Shown piece by piece: positions 16,092 to 24,413 of a DNA stretch of 64,000 bases. The position numbers and the translations under genes are program-made. Under the pieces are notes generated by a model. The model was given only the letters and a program-made list of their open reading frames with translations. It had not been told where the DNA came from and did no database searches. The stretch's first letter is position 1. Every line of letters starts with the position of its first letter. This stretch comes from G965247775 sp965247775. Lineage in GTDB: Bacteria; Chloroflexota; Dehalococcoidia; Bin125. The stretch covers positions 186,001-250,000 of the forward strand of contig OZ252031.1 of the NCBI GenBank assembly GCA_965247775.1. The letters run 5' to 3'.

Positions 16092-16678
16092 ATGCTGATC
16101 GACGACTTCTTGCCGGAGTACGACGTCACGCAGTTCCGCCACACGGTGGTCGAGGCGCCGCCGGAGCGTGTCTACCCAATCCTGCGCCGCTTCGACGTGA
16201 GCGGTGACCGGCTGGCCGATCTCTTGAACAAGGCGAGGGTCCTGCCGGAGAGCGCCGTGCGCCTGGTCCGGCGCCGCCTGCCGCCCGCGGTCGCAGCATC
16301 GAGGAGTTGCTGGAGGAGTTCGGCTGGGTGGTGCTGGCCGAGGAGCCGCCGCGCGAATTCGCTATGGGCCTGGTGGGGCAGTTCTGGAAGCCGGTCATCC
16401 CCGCAGTGCGCGTTAGCCCGGACGAGTTCGCCGGCTTTGACCGGCCGGGCTACGGGAAGGTCGTAGTGGGCTTCTCCCTGCGCGAGTACGGGCCCGGCCG
16501 AACGCTCGTCACGTACGAGTGTCGCACCGCCACGACCGCCGCCCGCGCGCGGCGGCTTTTTGGGCTCTACTGGCGTCTGGTCGGGCTCTTCGCCGGATTG
16601 CTGATGGGACGGGGCCCGGCAACGCTCAAGCGGCAGGCGGAGCGGGCGGCGGCGGCTCCGTCATCGAGCGCGCCCTAG
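16092..16678 (+). pseudogene. SRPBCC-like hypothetical protein, single frameshift
   Basis: Two overlapping frames together form one protein of about 195 residues: residues 1-65 starting MLIDDFLPEYDVTQFRHTVV in the first frame, then SIEELLEEFGWVVLAEEPPR to the end in the next frame. The pattern of a ligand-binding SRPBCC/START fold (VEAPPERVYPILRRFDV, then YGKVVVGFSL and GRTLVTYECRT) is suggestive only. Adding one G to the GG near 16288 restores a single 588-base frame, so this may be a sequencing indel rather than a dead gene. Confidence 0.6.
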
Positions 16679-17469
16679 AGGGAGCGGAGGAAGCGCTGCA
16701 GCATGGCGTTGACCTGCTGGGGGGATTCCAACTGCGCGAAATGGCCGCTGCCCACGGTTTCGCCGAACCAAACGCCGCGGGGGGTGAGGGCCTCGCGGAT
16801 GCGGGTGGTGGGCAGGCCGGTGGTGCCCGCGGCGATATAGAGGGCGGGGAGGGAAAGGGCCTCGAGGGCGCCGGCGTTGTCGTGCGCCTGGAGGTGCTGC
16901 ATGGCGGAGGCGATGACGTGGGGCGGGGTGTGGGCGGAGCGGGCGGCTTCGCGGTCGGCGAGGGCCTGGTCGAAGTCGGGGCGGAAGAAGGCACGGATGT
17001 AGCGGCGGGCGAAGTCGGCGTCGAGGGCGGCGGCGCGGGAGAGGCCGGCGCGGCGGCGGAAGCTGCGCCAGCGCTGGGCGGGGGGGTCGGGGTGGACGGG
17101 GGCATCCAGCATGACAAGGGCGCGGAGGGCACGGGGGTAGTCGGCGGCGAGGCGGAGGGCGATGACGCCGCCCATGGAGTGCCCGACGACGACGGGGCGG
17201 GGCAGCCGGAGCCGACGGATGAGCCAGGCCAGGTCGTCGGCGAGGGACTCCATCGTGTAGTCGCCGGGGGGCGCGTCGGAGCGGCCGTGGCCGCGCAGGT
17301 CGACGGCGACGACGCGATGGCGGCGTCGGAGGGCGCGGGCCAGCGGGGACCACTGGCCCAGGTGGCAGGTCCAGCCGTGGACGAGGAGGAAGGGGGGATC
17401 CTGGCGGCGACGGTGGGTGCCAGCGTCGGTGTAGTGCAGGCGGACCCCGTGCCGGGTGAGGTAGGGCAT
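16675..17469 (-). CDS. Alpha/beta-hydrolase fold protein
   Basis: The 264-residue protein has the oxyanion motif LLVHGWTCHLGQW, the nucleophile elbow VVGHSMGGV (Ser), the acid region near ALYIAAGTTGLP and the catalytic His in GSGHFAQLESP. The substrate is unknown; the fold serves esterases, lipases and epoxide or haloalkane hydrolases. ATG 17469 has AAGGAG 6 bases upstream. An in-frame ATG at 17574 would add a hydrophobic MSRRLGLVVLSLST-type leader; I prefer the shorter form because of its ribosome site and because the family starts there. It converges with the SRPBCC-like gene and is divergent from cimA. Confidence 0.85.
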   Translation of the reverse strand: MPYLTRHGVRLHYTDAGTHRRRQDPPFLLVHGWTCHLGQWSPLARALRRRHRVVAVDLRGHGRSDAPPGDYTMESLADDLAWLIRRLRLPRPVVVGHSMGGVIALRLAADYPRALRALVMLDAPVHPDPPAQRWRSFRRRAGLSRAAALDADFARRYIRAFFRPDFDQALADREAARSAHTPPHVIASAMQHLQAHDNAGALEALSLPALYIAAGTTGLPTTRIREALTPRGVWFGETVGSGHFAQLESPQQVNAMLQRFLRSL

Positions 17470-17746
17470 GGCCGTCTCCTTGGGGGGGCCGATGCTAGGG
17501 GACGGCTTGCCGCCTCCGAGCGCGGCGGGTAGCGTGGATAGCGACAGAACGACGAGACCGAGGCGCCTGCTCATGCCCGCTCCGCGAGCAGCGAAGGGAC
17601 CAGCATCCGCCGCGACCCCCGCGGCGGTGGCAATTGCGCGCTGACGAGCGCGTTCGCCCGGCCCCCGCCGGGTCCCGCGAACCGTTCCCCCTCCTTCCCC
17701 GGCCGTCCCCACTCGACGGGTCTCGGCGCATTCGCAGGGAACCGCC

Positions 17747-19363
17747 ATGACTGATCCTCCATCCGTTTTGCTCTACGACACGCTGCTGCGCGACGGTTCG
17801 CAAATGGAGGGCATCGCGTTTTCCTTGGACGACAAGGTGGTCATCGCGCACCGGCTGGATGCGCTGGGGGTGCACTACGTGGAGGGGGGGTTCCCGGGGA
17901 GCAACCAGAAGGACAAGGCGTTTTTCGAGCGCATGCGCGGGCGCCCGCTGGGCCGGGCCAAGTTGGTGGCTTTTGGGGGCACGCGCAAGCCGGACTCGGA
18001 GACCGCGGACGACTTCAACATGCAGGCGCTGTTGGGGGCAGAGACGGGCGTCGTGACGTTGGTTGGCAAGGCGAGCGCGTACCAGGTGCGGGTGGCGCTG
18101 GGGACATCGCAGGAGGAGAACCTGTCGATGGTGCGCGAGTCGGTGGCGTTCATGAAGGAGCAGGGCAAGGAGGTCCACTTCGACGCGGAGCATTTCTTCG
18201 ACGGGTTCCGGCAAGACCCGGACTACGCTCTGCAGTCGTTGCGGAGCGCGGCGCGGGCGGGGGCGGATTCTTTGGTGCTCTGCGACACAAACGGCGGAGC
18301 GATGACGGCCGACGTGCTGCGGGCCATCGCGGCGGTGCGCGCGGCGGCGCCGGAGGCGACGCTGGGCATCCACTGTCACAACGACTGCGAGCTGGCGGTG
18401 GCGAACAGCCTCGCGGCGGTGGAGGCGGGCGTGACACACGTGCAGGGTTGTGTGAACGGGTACGGGGAGCGCTGCGGTAACGCGAACCTGAGCAGCGTGA
18501 TCGCGAACCTGCAGCTGAAGATGGGGCGGCCGGTGGTGACGGCGGCGCAGCTGAGCGATCTGACGAGCAGCAGCCTCTTCGTCGCGGAAGTGGCGAATCT
18601 GCCGCTGGACGGGCAGGCGGCCTACGTGGGGCGGAGCGCGTTCGCGCACAAGGCGGGGTACCACGTGGCGGCGGTGGTGAAGGACGCGGACACGTACCAG
18701 CACATCGACCCGGACGTGGTGGGGAACGGGCGGCGTGTCCTGGTGAGTGAGCTGTCGGGCCAGCGCAACGTGGCCTACAAGCTGGAGGAGCGCGGGCTGG
18801 ATCTGCCGCTGAGCCGGGAGGAGAACCGGACGCTGCTGGAGCGCGTGAAGGAGATGGAGGGGCGGGGGTTCCAGTACGAGGGAGCGGAAGCGTCGTTCGA
18901 GTTGCTGGCGCGGCGGCTGCGTCCCGGTTACCGGCCGCCGTTCAGCCTGGAGGACTTCCTGATCGTGAACCGGCGGCGGCATCGGGACGACGGCGACCCG
19001 ACGACGCACTCGGAGATGCAGGCGGAGGCGATGACCAAGATCGGGGTGGGGGAGGAGGTCTACCAGACGGCCGGGGAGGGCAATGGGCCGGTGAGCGCGA
19101 TGGACCAGTCGATCCGGCGGGGGTTGCGACAGGCCTATGCGGAGATCGACCAGGTGCACTTGCTGGACTACAAAGTGCGCATCCTCGATGCGGCGAGCGG
19201 CACGGACGCCTCGGTGCGGGTGCTGATTGAGTCGTCAGACGGCGCGCACGTCTGGCACACGGTGGGGTCCTCCACGGATGTGATCGAGGCGTCCTGGATC
19301 GCGCTGTCCGACGCTTACGAGTACTTCCTGCTCAAACAGCCGGAGTGGGGCGCGCCGGGCTGA
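17747..19363 (+). CDS. cimA: (R)-citramalate synthase
   Basis: A 538-residue member of the LeuA superfamily, it is of the citramalate synthase type, condensing acetyl-CoA with pyruvate to open the threonine-independent route to 2-oxobutyrate and isoleucine. Diagnostic are LYDTLLRDGSQMEGIAFSLD, HYVEGGFPGSNQKD (LeuA has a different sequence here), HCHNDCELAVANSLAAVEAG and NGYGERCGNANL, plus a C-terminal regulatory domain with GPVSAMDQSIRR. Note LRDGSQ with one Leu in place of the usual Thr (TLLRDG for TTLRDG). Citramalate then uses LeuCDB, encoded just upstream, so the region makes Ile without threonine deaminase. The 277-base upstream gap is GC-rich with hairpins, no clear control site. Confidence 0.9.
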   Translation: MTDPPSVLLYDTLLRDGSQMEGIAFSLDDKVVIAHRLDALGVHYVEGGFPGSNQKDKAFFERMRGRPLGRAKLVAFGGTRKPDSETADDFNMQALLGAETGVVTLVGKASAYQVRVALGTSQEENLSMVRESVAFMKEQGKEVHFDAEHFFDGFRQDPDYALQSLRSAARAGADSLVLCDTNGGAMTADVLRAIAAVRAAAPEATLGIHCHNDCELAVANSLAAVEAGVTHVQGCVNGYGERCGNANLSSVIANLQLKMGRPVVTAAQLSDLTSSSLFVAEVANLPLDGQAAYVGRSAFAHKAGYHVAAVVKDADTYQHIDPDVVGNGRRVLVSELSGQRNVAYKLEERGLDLPLSREENRTLLERVKEMEGRGFQYEGAEASFELLARRLRPGYRPPFSLEDFLIVNRRRHRDDGDPTTHSEMQAEAMTKIGVGEEVYQTAGEGNGPVSAMDQSIRRGLRQAYAEIDQVHLLDYKVRILDAASGTDASVRVLIESSDGAHVWHTVGSSTDVIEASWIALSDAYEYFLLKQPEWGAPG

Positions 19364-19390
19364 CGGGCGGTCTTGCTTCGCCGCGCGGGC

Positions 19391-20251
19391 CTAGTCCTGC
19401 GCGGCGGACGCCGGGGGCGGCGAGGGCAGGAGGTGGGGGGTGGCCGCGATCAGGCGCGCTTCGCCGTTCAGAGCGACGACGAGGACGCGATCCCCTGGGG
19501 TGGGTTCGCCCCGCACCGTCGTTTCCCCGTCGAGCGTGAACGTGCGCTCGGCGTCGTTCGCGGCCACGGTGACGGCATCGTCGCTGAGGCTCAGGAGCGT
19601 GCCACCGGCGGCTTCGACGTGGAGCGCGCCCTCGGCGCCCTCGAAGCGACCGTCGAACTCGAAGCTGCCGTTGGGGAGGCCGGGGAATCGCGGGAAGGGG
19701 AAGGGCGCGAAGCCGCCCTCGTGGCACGGCGGGAAGCCGGGCTCGCCGTGGCCGAAGGGGAAGCCGCCGGGGCCCAGGGCCACGTCCAGCGTCAGTTCGG
19801 CCCCATCGCGCTCGATGCGGAGGCTGACGGTATCGCCCGGCGATAGGTCCGCGAGCGCGTCGCGGACGGCCTCCGGGCTCTGGACGGGGACGCCGTTGAG
19901 GGAGCGGATCACGTCGTTGGGCTGGAGTCCGACCTCGGCGGCGCCGCTGCCGGGCAGGACGGCATGGACGGTGAGCCCGGCGTCGGTGTCGCGGACGGCA
20001 AGGCCGAGCAGCAGGCCGCCCCGGGTTGGTTGCGCCGCTTCCTGGACGCCGCGTGCGCCGGCGCCGGGGATGGGGACGGCTTCGGTGTGACTGGGGGCGG
20101 GGGCGGCGCGGTCAGGGGCGGGCAGGGCGGCGAGGAGGCTGGGGCTGGCGGTGTCGTCGTCGAGGGCGAGGATGAGGGCGGTCAGCCCGAGGCCGACACC
20201 GAGGATGGCCACGCCGACCAGGGCGACCCACGGCCAGGAGGCTGGTTTCAT
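19391..20251 (-). CDS. Membrane-anchored PDZ-domain protein
   Basis: The 286-residue protein has an N-terminal membrane helix (WVALVGVAILGVGLGLTALI, about residues 8-27) and a short linker. A PDZ domain follows (about 83-155) with LLLGLAVRD, GLQPNDVIRSLNGVPVQSPE and SLRIERDGAEL. A Gly/Pro/Phe-rich stretch comes next, then a C-terminal beta domain resembling DUF5666 (TVAANDAERTFTLDGETTV). No protease domain is present, so it is not a DegP-type protease; it may be a scaffold or sensor outside the membrane. ATG 20251 has GGGAGGA upstream. It converges with cimA. Confidence 0.75.
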   Translation of the reverse strand: MKPASWPWVALVGVAILGVGLGLTALILALDDDTASPSLLAALPAPDRAAPAPSHTEAVPIPGAGARGVQEAAQPTRGGLLLGLAVRDTDAGLTVHAVLPGSGAAEVGLQPNDVIRSLNGVPVQSPEAVRDALADLSPGDTVSLRIERDGAELTLDVALGPGGFPFGHGEPGFPPCHEGGFAPFPFPRFPGLPNGSFEFDGRFEGAEGALHVEAAGGTLLSLSDDAVTVAANDAERTFTLDGETTVRGEPTPGDRVLVVALNGEARLIAATPHLLPSPPPASAAQD

Positions 20252-20449
20252 CCGCGGGTCCTCCCGCTGGTGCGCGTGGGGCACAGCCTGCGGCCCGGAG
20301 AATAGGCGGGCGTAACCCCGGTGTAAGAAGCGTGTAAACGGCATCGCCGGGCGGGGGCGGGTTACAATGGGGGGCGGCCGCCGACGGTCGGCGGGAGCGA
20401 CGGGAACCGGGGCGCCCGCCCCGGGCGTCGTGTGGGAAAGGGAGTGACG

Positions 20450-20665
20450 GTGGAAGGCGATGGGTTCTTTTCGTTCCCGCCCTGCCAGCGGTGTGACGAG
20501 GGCCAGCTCGTGCCCCTGTCAGACTTCGGCAGTCAGGGGGCGTCCATCCTCTACAAGGCCTGGGTGTGCACCAACCCGCATTGCGGGTACAACGTGAAGA
20601 TCCGGAACGGCGATGTCTACATCGACGAGCCCATCATGGACGCCACCCGCGAAGGCCGCCGCTGA
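20450..20665 (+). CDS. Small zinc-ribbon protein
   Basis: A 71-residue protein has two Cys pairs, CQRC and CTNPHC, separated by about 30 residues, which should bind one zinc. The rest, including YNVKIRNGDVYIDEPI, looks like a small beta ribbon. The GTG at 20450 is preceded by AAGGGAG; a GTG at 20432 would add six residues. TACAAT at 20363-20368 could be its -10 box. The function is unknown; zinc ribbons of this kind often bind nucleic acid. The next gene starts within its 3' end. Confidence 0.65.
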   Translation: MEGDGFFSFPPCQRCDEGQLVPLSDFGSQGASILYKAWVCTNPHCGYNVKIRNGDVYIDEPIMDATREGRR

Positions 20666-21188
20666 GTTTCGGGGCCCAGGGCGTCGACGGGATGAGAGCG
20701 TCTGGTCAGGGCCGCTGCTGGGGGTGCTGGCGGCGGTGGCGGTGGGGCTGCCGGTGCTGGTGGCCGTACTCCTGATCACGGAGTTCGGCATCCTGGCGGA
20801 GACGGATTCCGCCCCGGGGAGCGCGGCGGCGGCGGAGGCGGCGCCGCGAGGGAGCCTCGAGCCCCTGTTGTCGGCGGCGCCGCGCGACGTGCTGGCGCTT
20901 GGGCCGACGGCGCCGGTGGCGGCGACGGCGGCGGACCTGCCGCCGCCGGCGGCCCGGGTGTACGTGGTGGTGCCGGGTGACGTGCTGCACGTGATCGCAC
21001 GGCGTTTCGGGGTCACGACTGAGGCGCTGGCGGCCTATAACGCGCTGTCGAATCCAGATGCGCTGCGCGTTGGGCAGGAGTTGCGCGTGCCCCCGGCGGG
21101 CTACGTCCTGCCGAGCGAGGCCAGCCCGGCCGAGCAGGCGGCGGGCCCGCCGTCGTTCCCCTTTGGACCGCTGGCGCCCCGCGGCTGA
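20613..21188 (+). CDS. LysM-domain membrane-anchored protein
   Basis: The 191-residue protein has a cytoplasmic N-terminus and one membrane helix (about residues 33-55, GVLAAVAVGLPVLVAVLLIT). A Pro/Ala-rich linker leads to a LysM domain (about 118-163) reading YVVVPGDVLHVIARRFGVTT, then YNALSNPDALRVGQELRVPP. LysM binds peptidoglycan or similar glycans, so it probably links membrane and wall. The ATG at 20613 overlaps the previous gene by 53 bases; no later start exists in this frame before the helix. Confidence 0.7.
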   Translation: MSTSTSPSWTPPAKAAAEFRGPGRRRDESVWSGPLLGVLAAVAVGLPVLVAVLLITEFGILAETDSAPGSAAAAEAAPRGSLEPLLSAAPRDVLALGPTAPVAATAADLPPPAARVYVVVPGDVLHVIARRFGVTTEALAAYNALSNPDALRVGQELRVPPAGYVLPSEASPAEQAAGPPSFPFGPLAPRG

Positions 21189-21257
21189 CGGCCCGGGAGC
21201 GCCTGCGGCGGGGGCGCTTGTCGCTCTGGGGCGCGGGCCCGTACCCTGAGGTCGCGT

Positions 21258-21335
<78 letters not shown>

Positions 21336-21347
21336 CCCTTCTGCTCG

Positions 21348-21366
21348 CCGCGGCCTGAGGCCGCGG
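21348..21366 (+). terminator. 8-bp hairpin after tRNA-Pro
   Basis: CCGCGGCC-TGA-GGCCGCGG forms a perfect stem 14 bases after the tRNA. It has no U tract. The place suggests tRNA transcription end or processing. Confidence 0.4.
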
Positions 21367-21589
21367 GCGTGCGGGCGCTGTGGAGGGGGCGGGCTGGGCG
21401 GCGCCCAACGGGGGCCGGGGCGGTCAGGAGACTTCGCGCGACTCGTCGACGCTGCGGCGCGGCGGCTGGAAATCGCCGGCGGTGTGCTCCGGGGACGGCG
21501 CCAGGCCGGCGCGGACGGCGATCTGCGTGCGATTGGCGCGGCGCCCTAAGGGCCGGGGGGGGGCAGAGCGGGTGCGCGGCGCCGCATGC

Positions 21590-21795
21590 GGCGCCGCTGA
21601 TCGAGACGCAGAGCGAGCATGGGGTGGGGACGCCGCGGCTCAACCGGCCCGAGAAGCGCAATGCGATCACCAGGGAGCTGGCGGAGGCGATTTGCTCGGC
21701 GATGGACCGGCTGAAGGCTGATCCGGGCTCGTCGTGGAGGCGAACGAGGCGCTGGCGATGGGCCTGGCGAATCGGGTGACACCGGCGGTGGGGCG
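21590..21795 (+). pseudogene. Enoyl-CoA hydratase remnant
   Basis: The text LNRPEKRNAITRELAEAICS is the unmistakable N-terminal signature of the crotonase family. It breaks off after DRLKADPG, and in another frame EANEALAMGLANRVTPA, the C-terminal crotonase motif, follows at once. About 140 residues between the two, including the oxyanion-hole loops, are missing. The 21367-21590 stretch before it shows no other gene that I can support. Confidence 0.75.
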
Positions 21796-21821
21796 CAGGG
21801 CTGAGGCTCGCGGGGTCCGGG

Positions 21822-22187
21822 CTACTGGGCGGGATAGACGAGACGGCGCAAGGCGATACGGCGGTTGCTGGCGTGGGGTCGGACCTGGCCGGGCCAGCGG
21901 CCGACATCGACGGCTTGGGCCCAGGCGTCGCTGCTGAGGACGTCCGGGCTTTCGAGTTCGTAGAGGGCGGTGTAGCGAGGCTCGTCGGCGGGGTCGGGGA
22001 GGGTGAAGGGTCGGCCGCCGATGACGACAGTGGCGGGCTCGATGCGGAAGCGAGCGACGGCGAGGACGCCGGGGACGTCGCGGACGGCGGGAAGGTGCTC
22101 GGTGTCGTAGACCTCCTCGAAGAGCGCCTCATGTTCGGCGTCGATGTCCATAGAGGCGGTGTAGATGTAGCGGCTGGTGACGGGCAT
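21822..22187 (-). CDS. Hypothetical protein, EthD/dimeric alpha-beta-barrel-like
   Basis: The 121-residue protein begins MPVTSRYIYTASMDID and contains FEEVYDTEHLPAVRDVPGV followed by ARFRIEP and YTALYELESPDVLSS. This order (a strand, an xYxxEHLPxxxxxPGVxxxxR helix-strand unit, then a YLALYELES strand) is that of the EthD/Dabb-like ferredoxin-fold family. Function is unknown. ATG 22187 has AAGGA upstream. TAGACT at 22252-22257 lies in the divergent gap. Confidence 0.65.
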   Translation of the reverse strand: MPVTSRYIYTASMDIDAEHEALFEEVYDTEHLPAVRDVPGVLAVARFRIEPATVVIGGRPFTLPDPADEPRYTALYELESPDVLSSDAWAQAVDVGRWPGQVRPHASNRRIALRRLVYPAQ

Positions 22188-22328
22188 GCTGGCGGTTCCT
22201 TTCCGGCCCCGGCGACAGTGTGGGGCGGGTCGGGCCCGGCCGCACGCTGGCTAGACTAGCCAGGGCGGGTCCTGTGTGGCGGCGCTGGAAGGGAGGGTGA
22301 CCATGGCCGCGGCGTGTGGGACGGGCGG

Positions 22329-23265
22329 ATGTGTGCCAGCGGCGGCTGGCTCGTGACGGCCTCCAGCGGGGGATCAGCTGAGAGGCGCGTGCCGCCGGAG
22401 CGGCTGCAGCATTTCGTGGCGGCGGTGGCGCGGGCGGAGGGCGTGCCAGGCGACCAGGCGGAGACGTTCGCGGCGCGCATGATCGAGGCGGACCTGCGGG
22501 GTATGCACGGGCACGGGGTGGTGCGGCTGGCACCCTACGTGCGGCGCATGCGCGAGGGCGGGTACACCCTGCGGCCGAAGATTCGGGCGCTGCGCGAGAC
22601 GCCGGTGAGCGCTCTGGTGGAAGGCGACAACGGGCTGGGGCAGGTGGTGATGACGTTCGCGGTGGAGACGGCGATCGCGAAGGCGCGGGCGTCGGGGCTG
22701 GCCTGGGTGGGGGTGCGGGGAGGCAACCAGGCCGGGGCCGGGGGCGTCTATGCGGCGCTGGCCTTGCCGCACGACCTTGCCGGCCGGGTGGATGGTGGGG
22801 CCGGACGGGCGTGCGTTGACGGATTCGCGGCGGGCGGGGGAGGGGCTGTTGCTGCCGGTGGGGGGGCACAAGGGGTCGGGCCTGAGCATGATGGTGGGGA
22901 TGCTGGCGGGGGTGATGAACGGAGCGGCGTTCGGCAGCGCCGTGATCGACTTCAACGCCGGCTACACGTCGGCGACGAATACGGGCAGGCCTACCTGGCG
23001 CTGCGCCCCGATCTGTTCCGCGACCTGCCGGAGTTCAAGGCGGAGATGGACCTGCGCTTGCGGGAGCTGCGCGCATCGCGGCCGGCGCCGGGCGAGGGCG
23101 CGGTGCGGGTTCCGGGGGAGATGGCCGCCGCCCGGGAGGCGGAGATGCGCGCGCAGGGCATCCCCGTGGCGGCAGGGGGGCACCTCCGTGACGCGCACGA
23201 TCGTGGAGACGGGCGAGACGATCGAGCATCTTTCGGCCGCGGACCTGACGGGGACGACGGGCTAG
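22329..23265 (+). pseudogene. Ldh2-family malate/lactate dehydrogenase, deleted and frameshifted
   Basis: The first frame matches the N-terminal part of the Ldh2/YlbC family (NAD-dependent 2-hydroxyacid dehydrogenases): PPERLQHFVAAVARAEGVP, EADLRGMHGHGVVRLAPYV and GAGGVYAALALPHD. About 75 residues are then missing and the match resumes in another frame with GWMVGPDGRALTDSRRA, LLPVGGHKGSGLSMMVG and GAAFG. It shifts back near 22985 for YLALRPDLFRDLPEFKAEMD. At least two frameshifts and one deletion remove the active-site middle. Confidence 0.75.
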
Positions 23266-23277
23266 CGGGAGGCCGAT

Positions 23278-24297
23278 CTACTGGGGCGTGTCGCCGGGTT
23301 CGGGCAGGCCGAAGTCATCGGCGGCGAAGGCGTCGAGACGGGCGAGGTGGTCGTCGCTGATGGGGGGCAGGGCGGCGCCTTGGACGGCGCCCCGCAGCTC
23401 GGCGCGGTTCTTGGCGCCGGGGATGACGGTGGCGACCTGCGGGTTCCCGATGACGAAGCGGGCGGCCAACTGCGCCAGAGGCGTGCGGTCGGCGGTGAGG
23501 AAGTCGAGGCACTGCGCGCGCCGGGCGTCGCGGCCGTGCAGGGAGTCGGGGTCGACGGAGCGGTCGAAGCCGCCGGTGAGGGCGCCGGCGGCGAGGTTGC
23601 GGATGCCGATCACGCCCAGGCCGAGTTCGGCGGCGAGGGGGATGATCTGGCCGTGGTCGTGGAGGGTGGAGCCGGGGGGGAGCGGTTGGGCGGCGGAGCG
23701 GTTGAGGAGGTGGTAGTAGGCCTGAACGGTGTCGAAGGCGCCACTGCGCATGACCTCGCGGATAGCGGCGGCCTCGCCGACGCCGGTAAAGCCGACGAAG
23801 CGGACCGCCTCCGTGGCCTTGAGGCGGCGGAAGGCCTCGGCGACGCCGTGGGCGCCGAGGACGTGGTCGAGACCGAGGGAGCGGCGCGGCTCACCGGTGA
23901 CCGTGACCTGGGTGACGGAGCCGGGCTCGCGGGAGACCATGTTGTGTAGTTGGAAAACATCGATGCGGTCGGTGCGGAGGCGCTCCAGGCTCTCGCTGAC
24001 GCTGCGCTCGACGGCGGCGGGAATGTCGGTGAGATCGGCGGGCTGGAGGAGGATCTTGGTGGCGATGACGGCGTCGTGGCGGCGGCCGTCGAGGGCGCGG
24101 CCGAGGTTCTCCTCGGCCCTGCCGCCGCCGTAGGCGGGGGCGACGTCGAAGTAGTTGATGCCGGCATCGAGGGCGGCGTGGACGGTGGCCTGGGCTTCGG
24201 CGTCGGTGGTGTGGCCGAAGATGTGGCCGAGGCCGCCGCCGCCCAGGCCGAGCGCGGACACGCGCAGGCCGGTGCGACCGAGGATCCGATGCTGCAT
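23278..24297 (-). CDS. Aldo/keto reductase
   Basis: The 339-residue TIM-barrel oxidoreductase carries the AKR features: RILGRTGLRVSALGLGGGG at the start, catalytic Asp and Tyr in NYFDVAPAYGGGRAEENLG, Lys in VIATKIL, His in DVFQLHN, and the NADP-binding end FVIGNPQVATVIPGAKN. The substrate is unknown. ATG 24297 has GGAGGT upstream. It is divergent from the AhpD-like gene, 117 bases away. Confidence 0.9.
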   Translation of the reverse strand: MQHRILGRTGLRVSALGLGGGGLGHIFGHTTDAEAQATVHAALDAGINYFDVAPAYGGGRAEENLGRALDGRRHDAVIATKILLQPADLTDIPAAVERSVSESLERLRTDRIDVFQLHNMVSREPGSVTQVTVTGEPRRSLGLDHVLGAHGVAEAFRRLKATEAVRFVGFTGVGEAAAIREVMRSGAFDTVQAYYHLLNRSAAQPLPPGSTLHDHGQIIPLAAELGLGVIGIRNLAAGALTGGFDRSVDPDSLHGRDARRAQCLDFLTADRTPLAQLAARFVIGNPQVATVIPGAKNRAELRGAVQGAALPPISDDHLARLDAFAADDFGLPEPGDTPQ

Positions 24298-24413
24298 GCG
24301 GCACCTCCGGGCGTCGCAATGCTACCGCCAGCCTGGCCGCTCGTCGCCGCGTCTGTGCCCAGCGAGCGGGCGGCTGGACTCGCAGGTGGTGCGGAAGCGG
24401 GATGGAGGTCGCG

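Noticed and set aside
17470..17574. Signal-peptide start MSRRLGLVVLSLST for the alpha/beta hydrolase
   Set aside because: ATG 17469 has a much better ribosome site and the usual cytoplasmic family start; the hydrophobic stretch is followed by a Pro/Gly linker not seen in relatives I know.
17560..17746. T-box leader upstream of cimA (GGCGGTGGCAATTGCGCGC)
   Set aside because: The bulge would be UGGC, which does not pair with the ACCA end of Ile, Leu or Val tRNAs, no specifier loop or AG bulge could be placed, and a similar GGTGGCAATGGCGCC at 1211-1228 has no such gene downstream.
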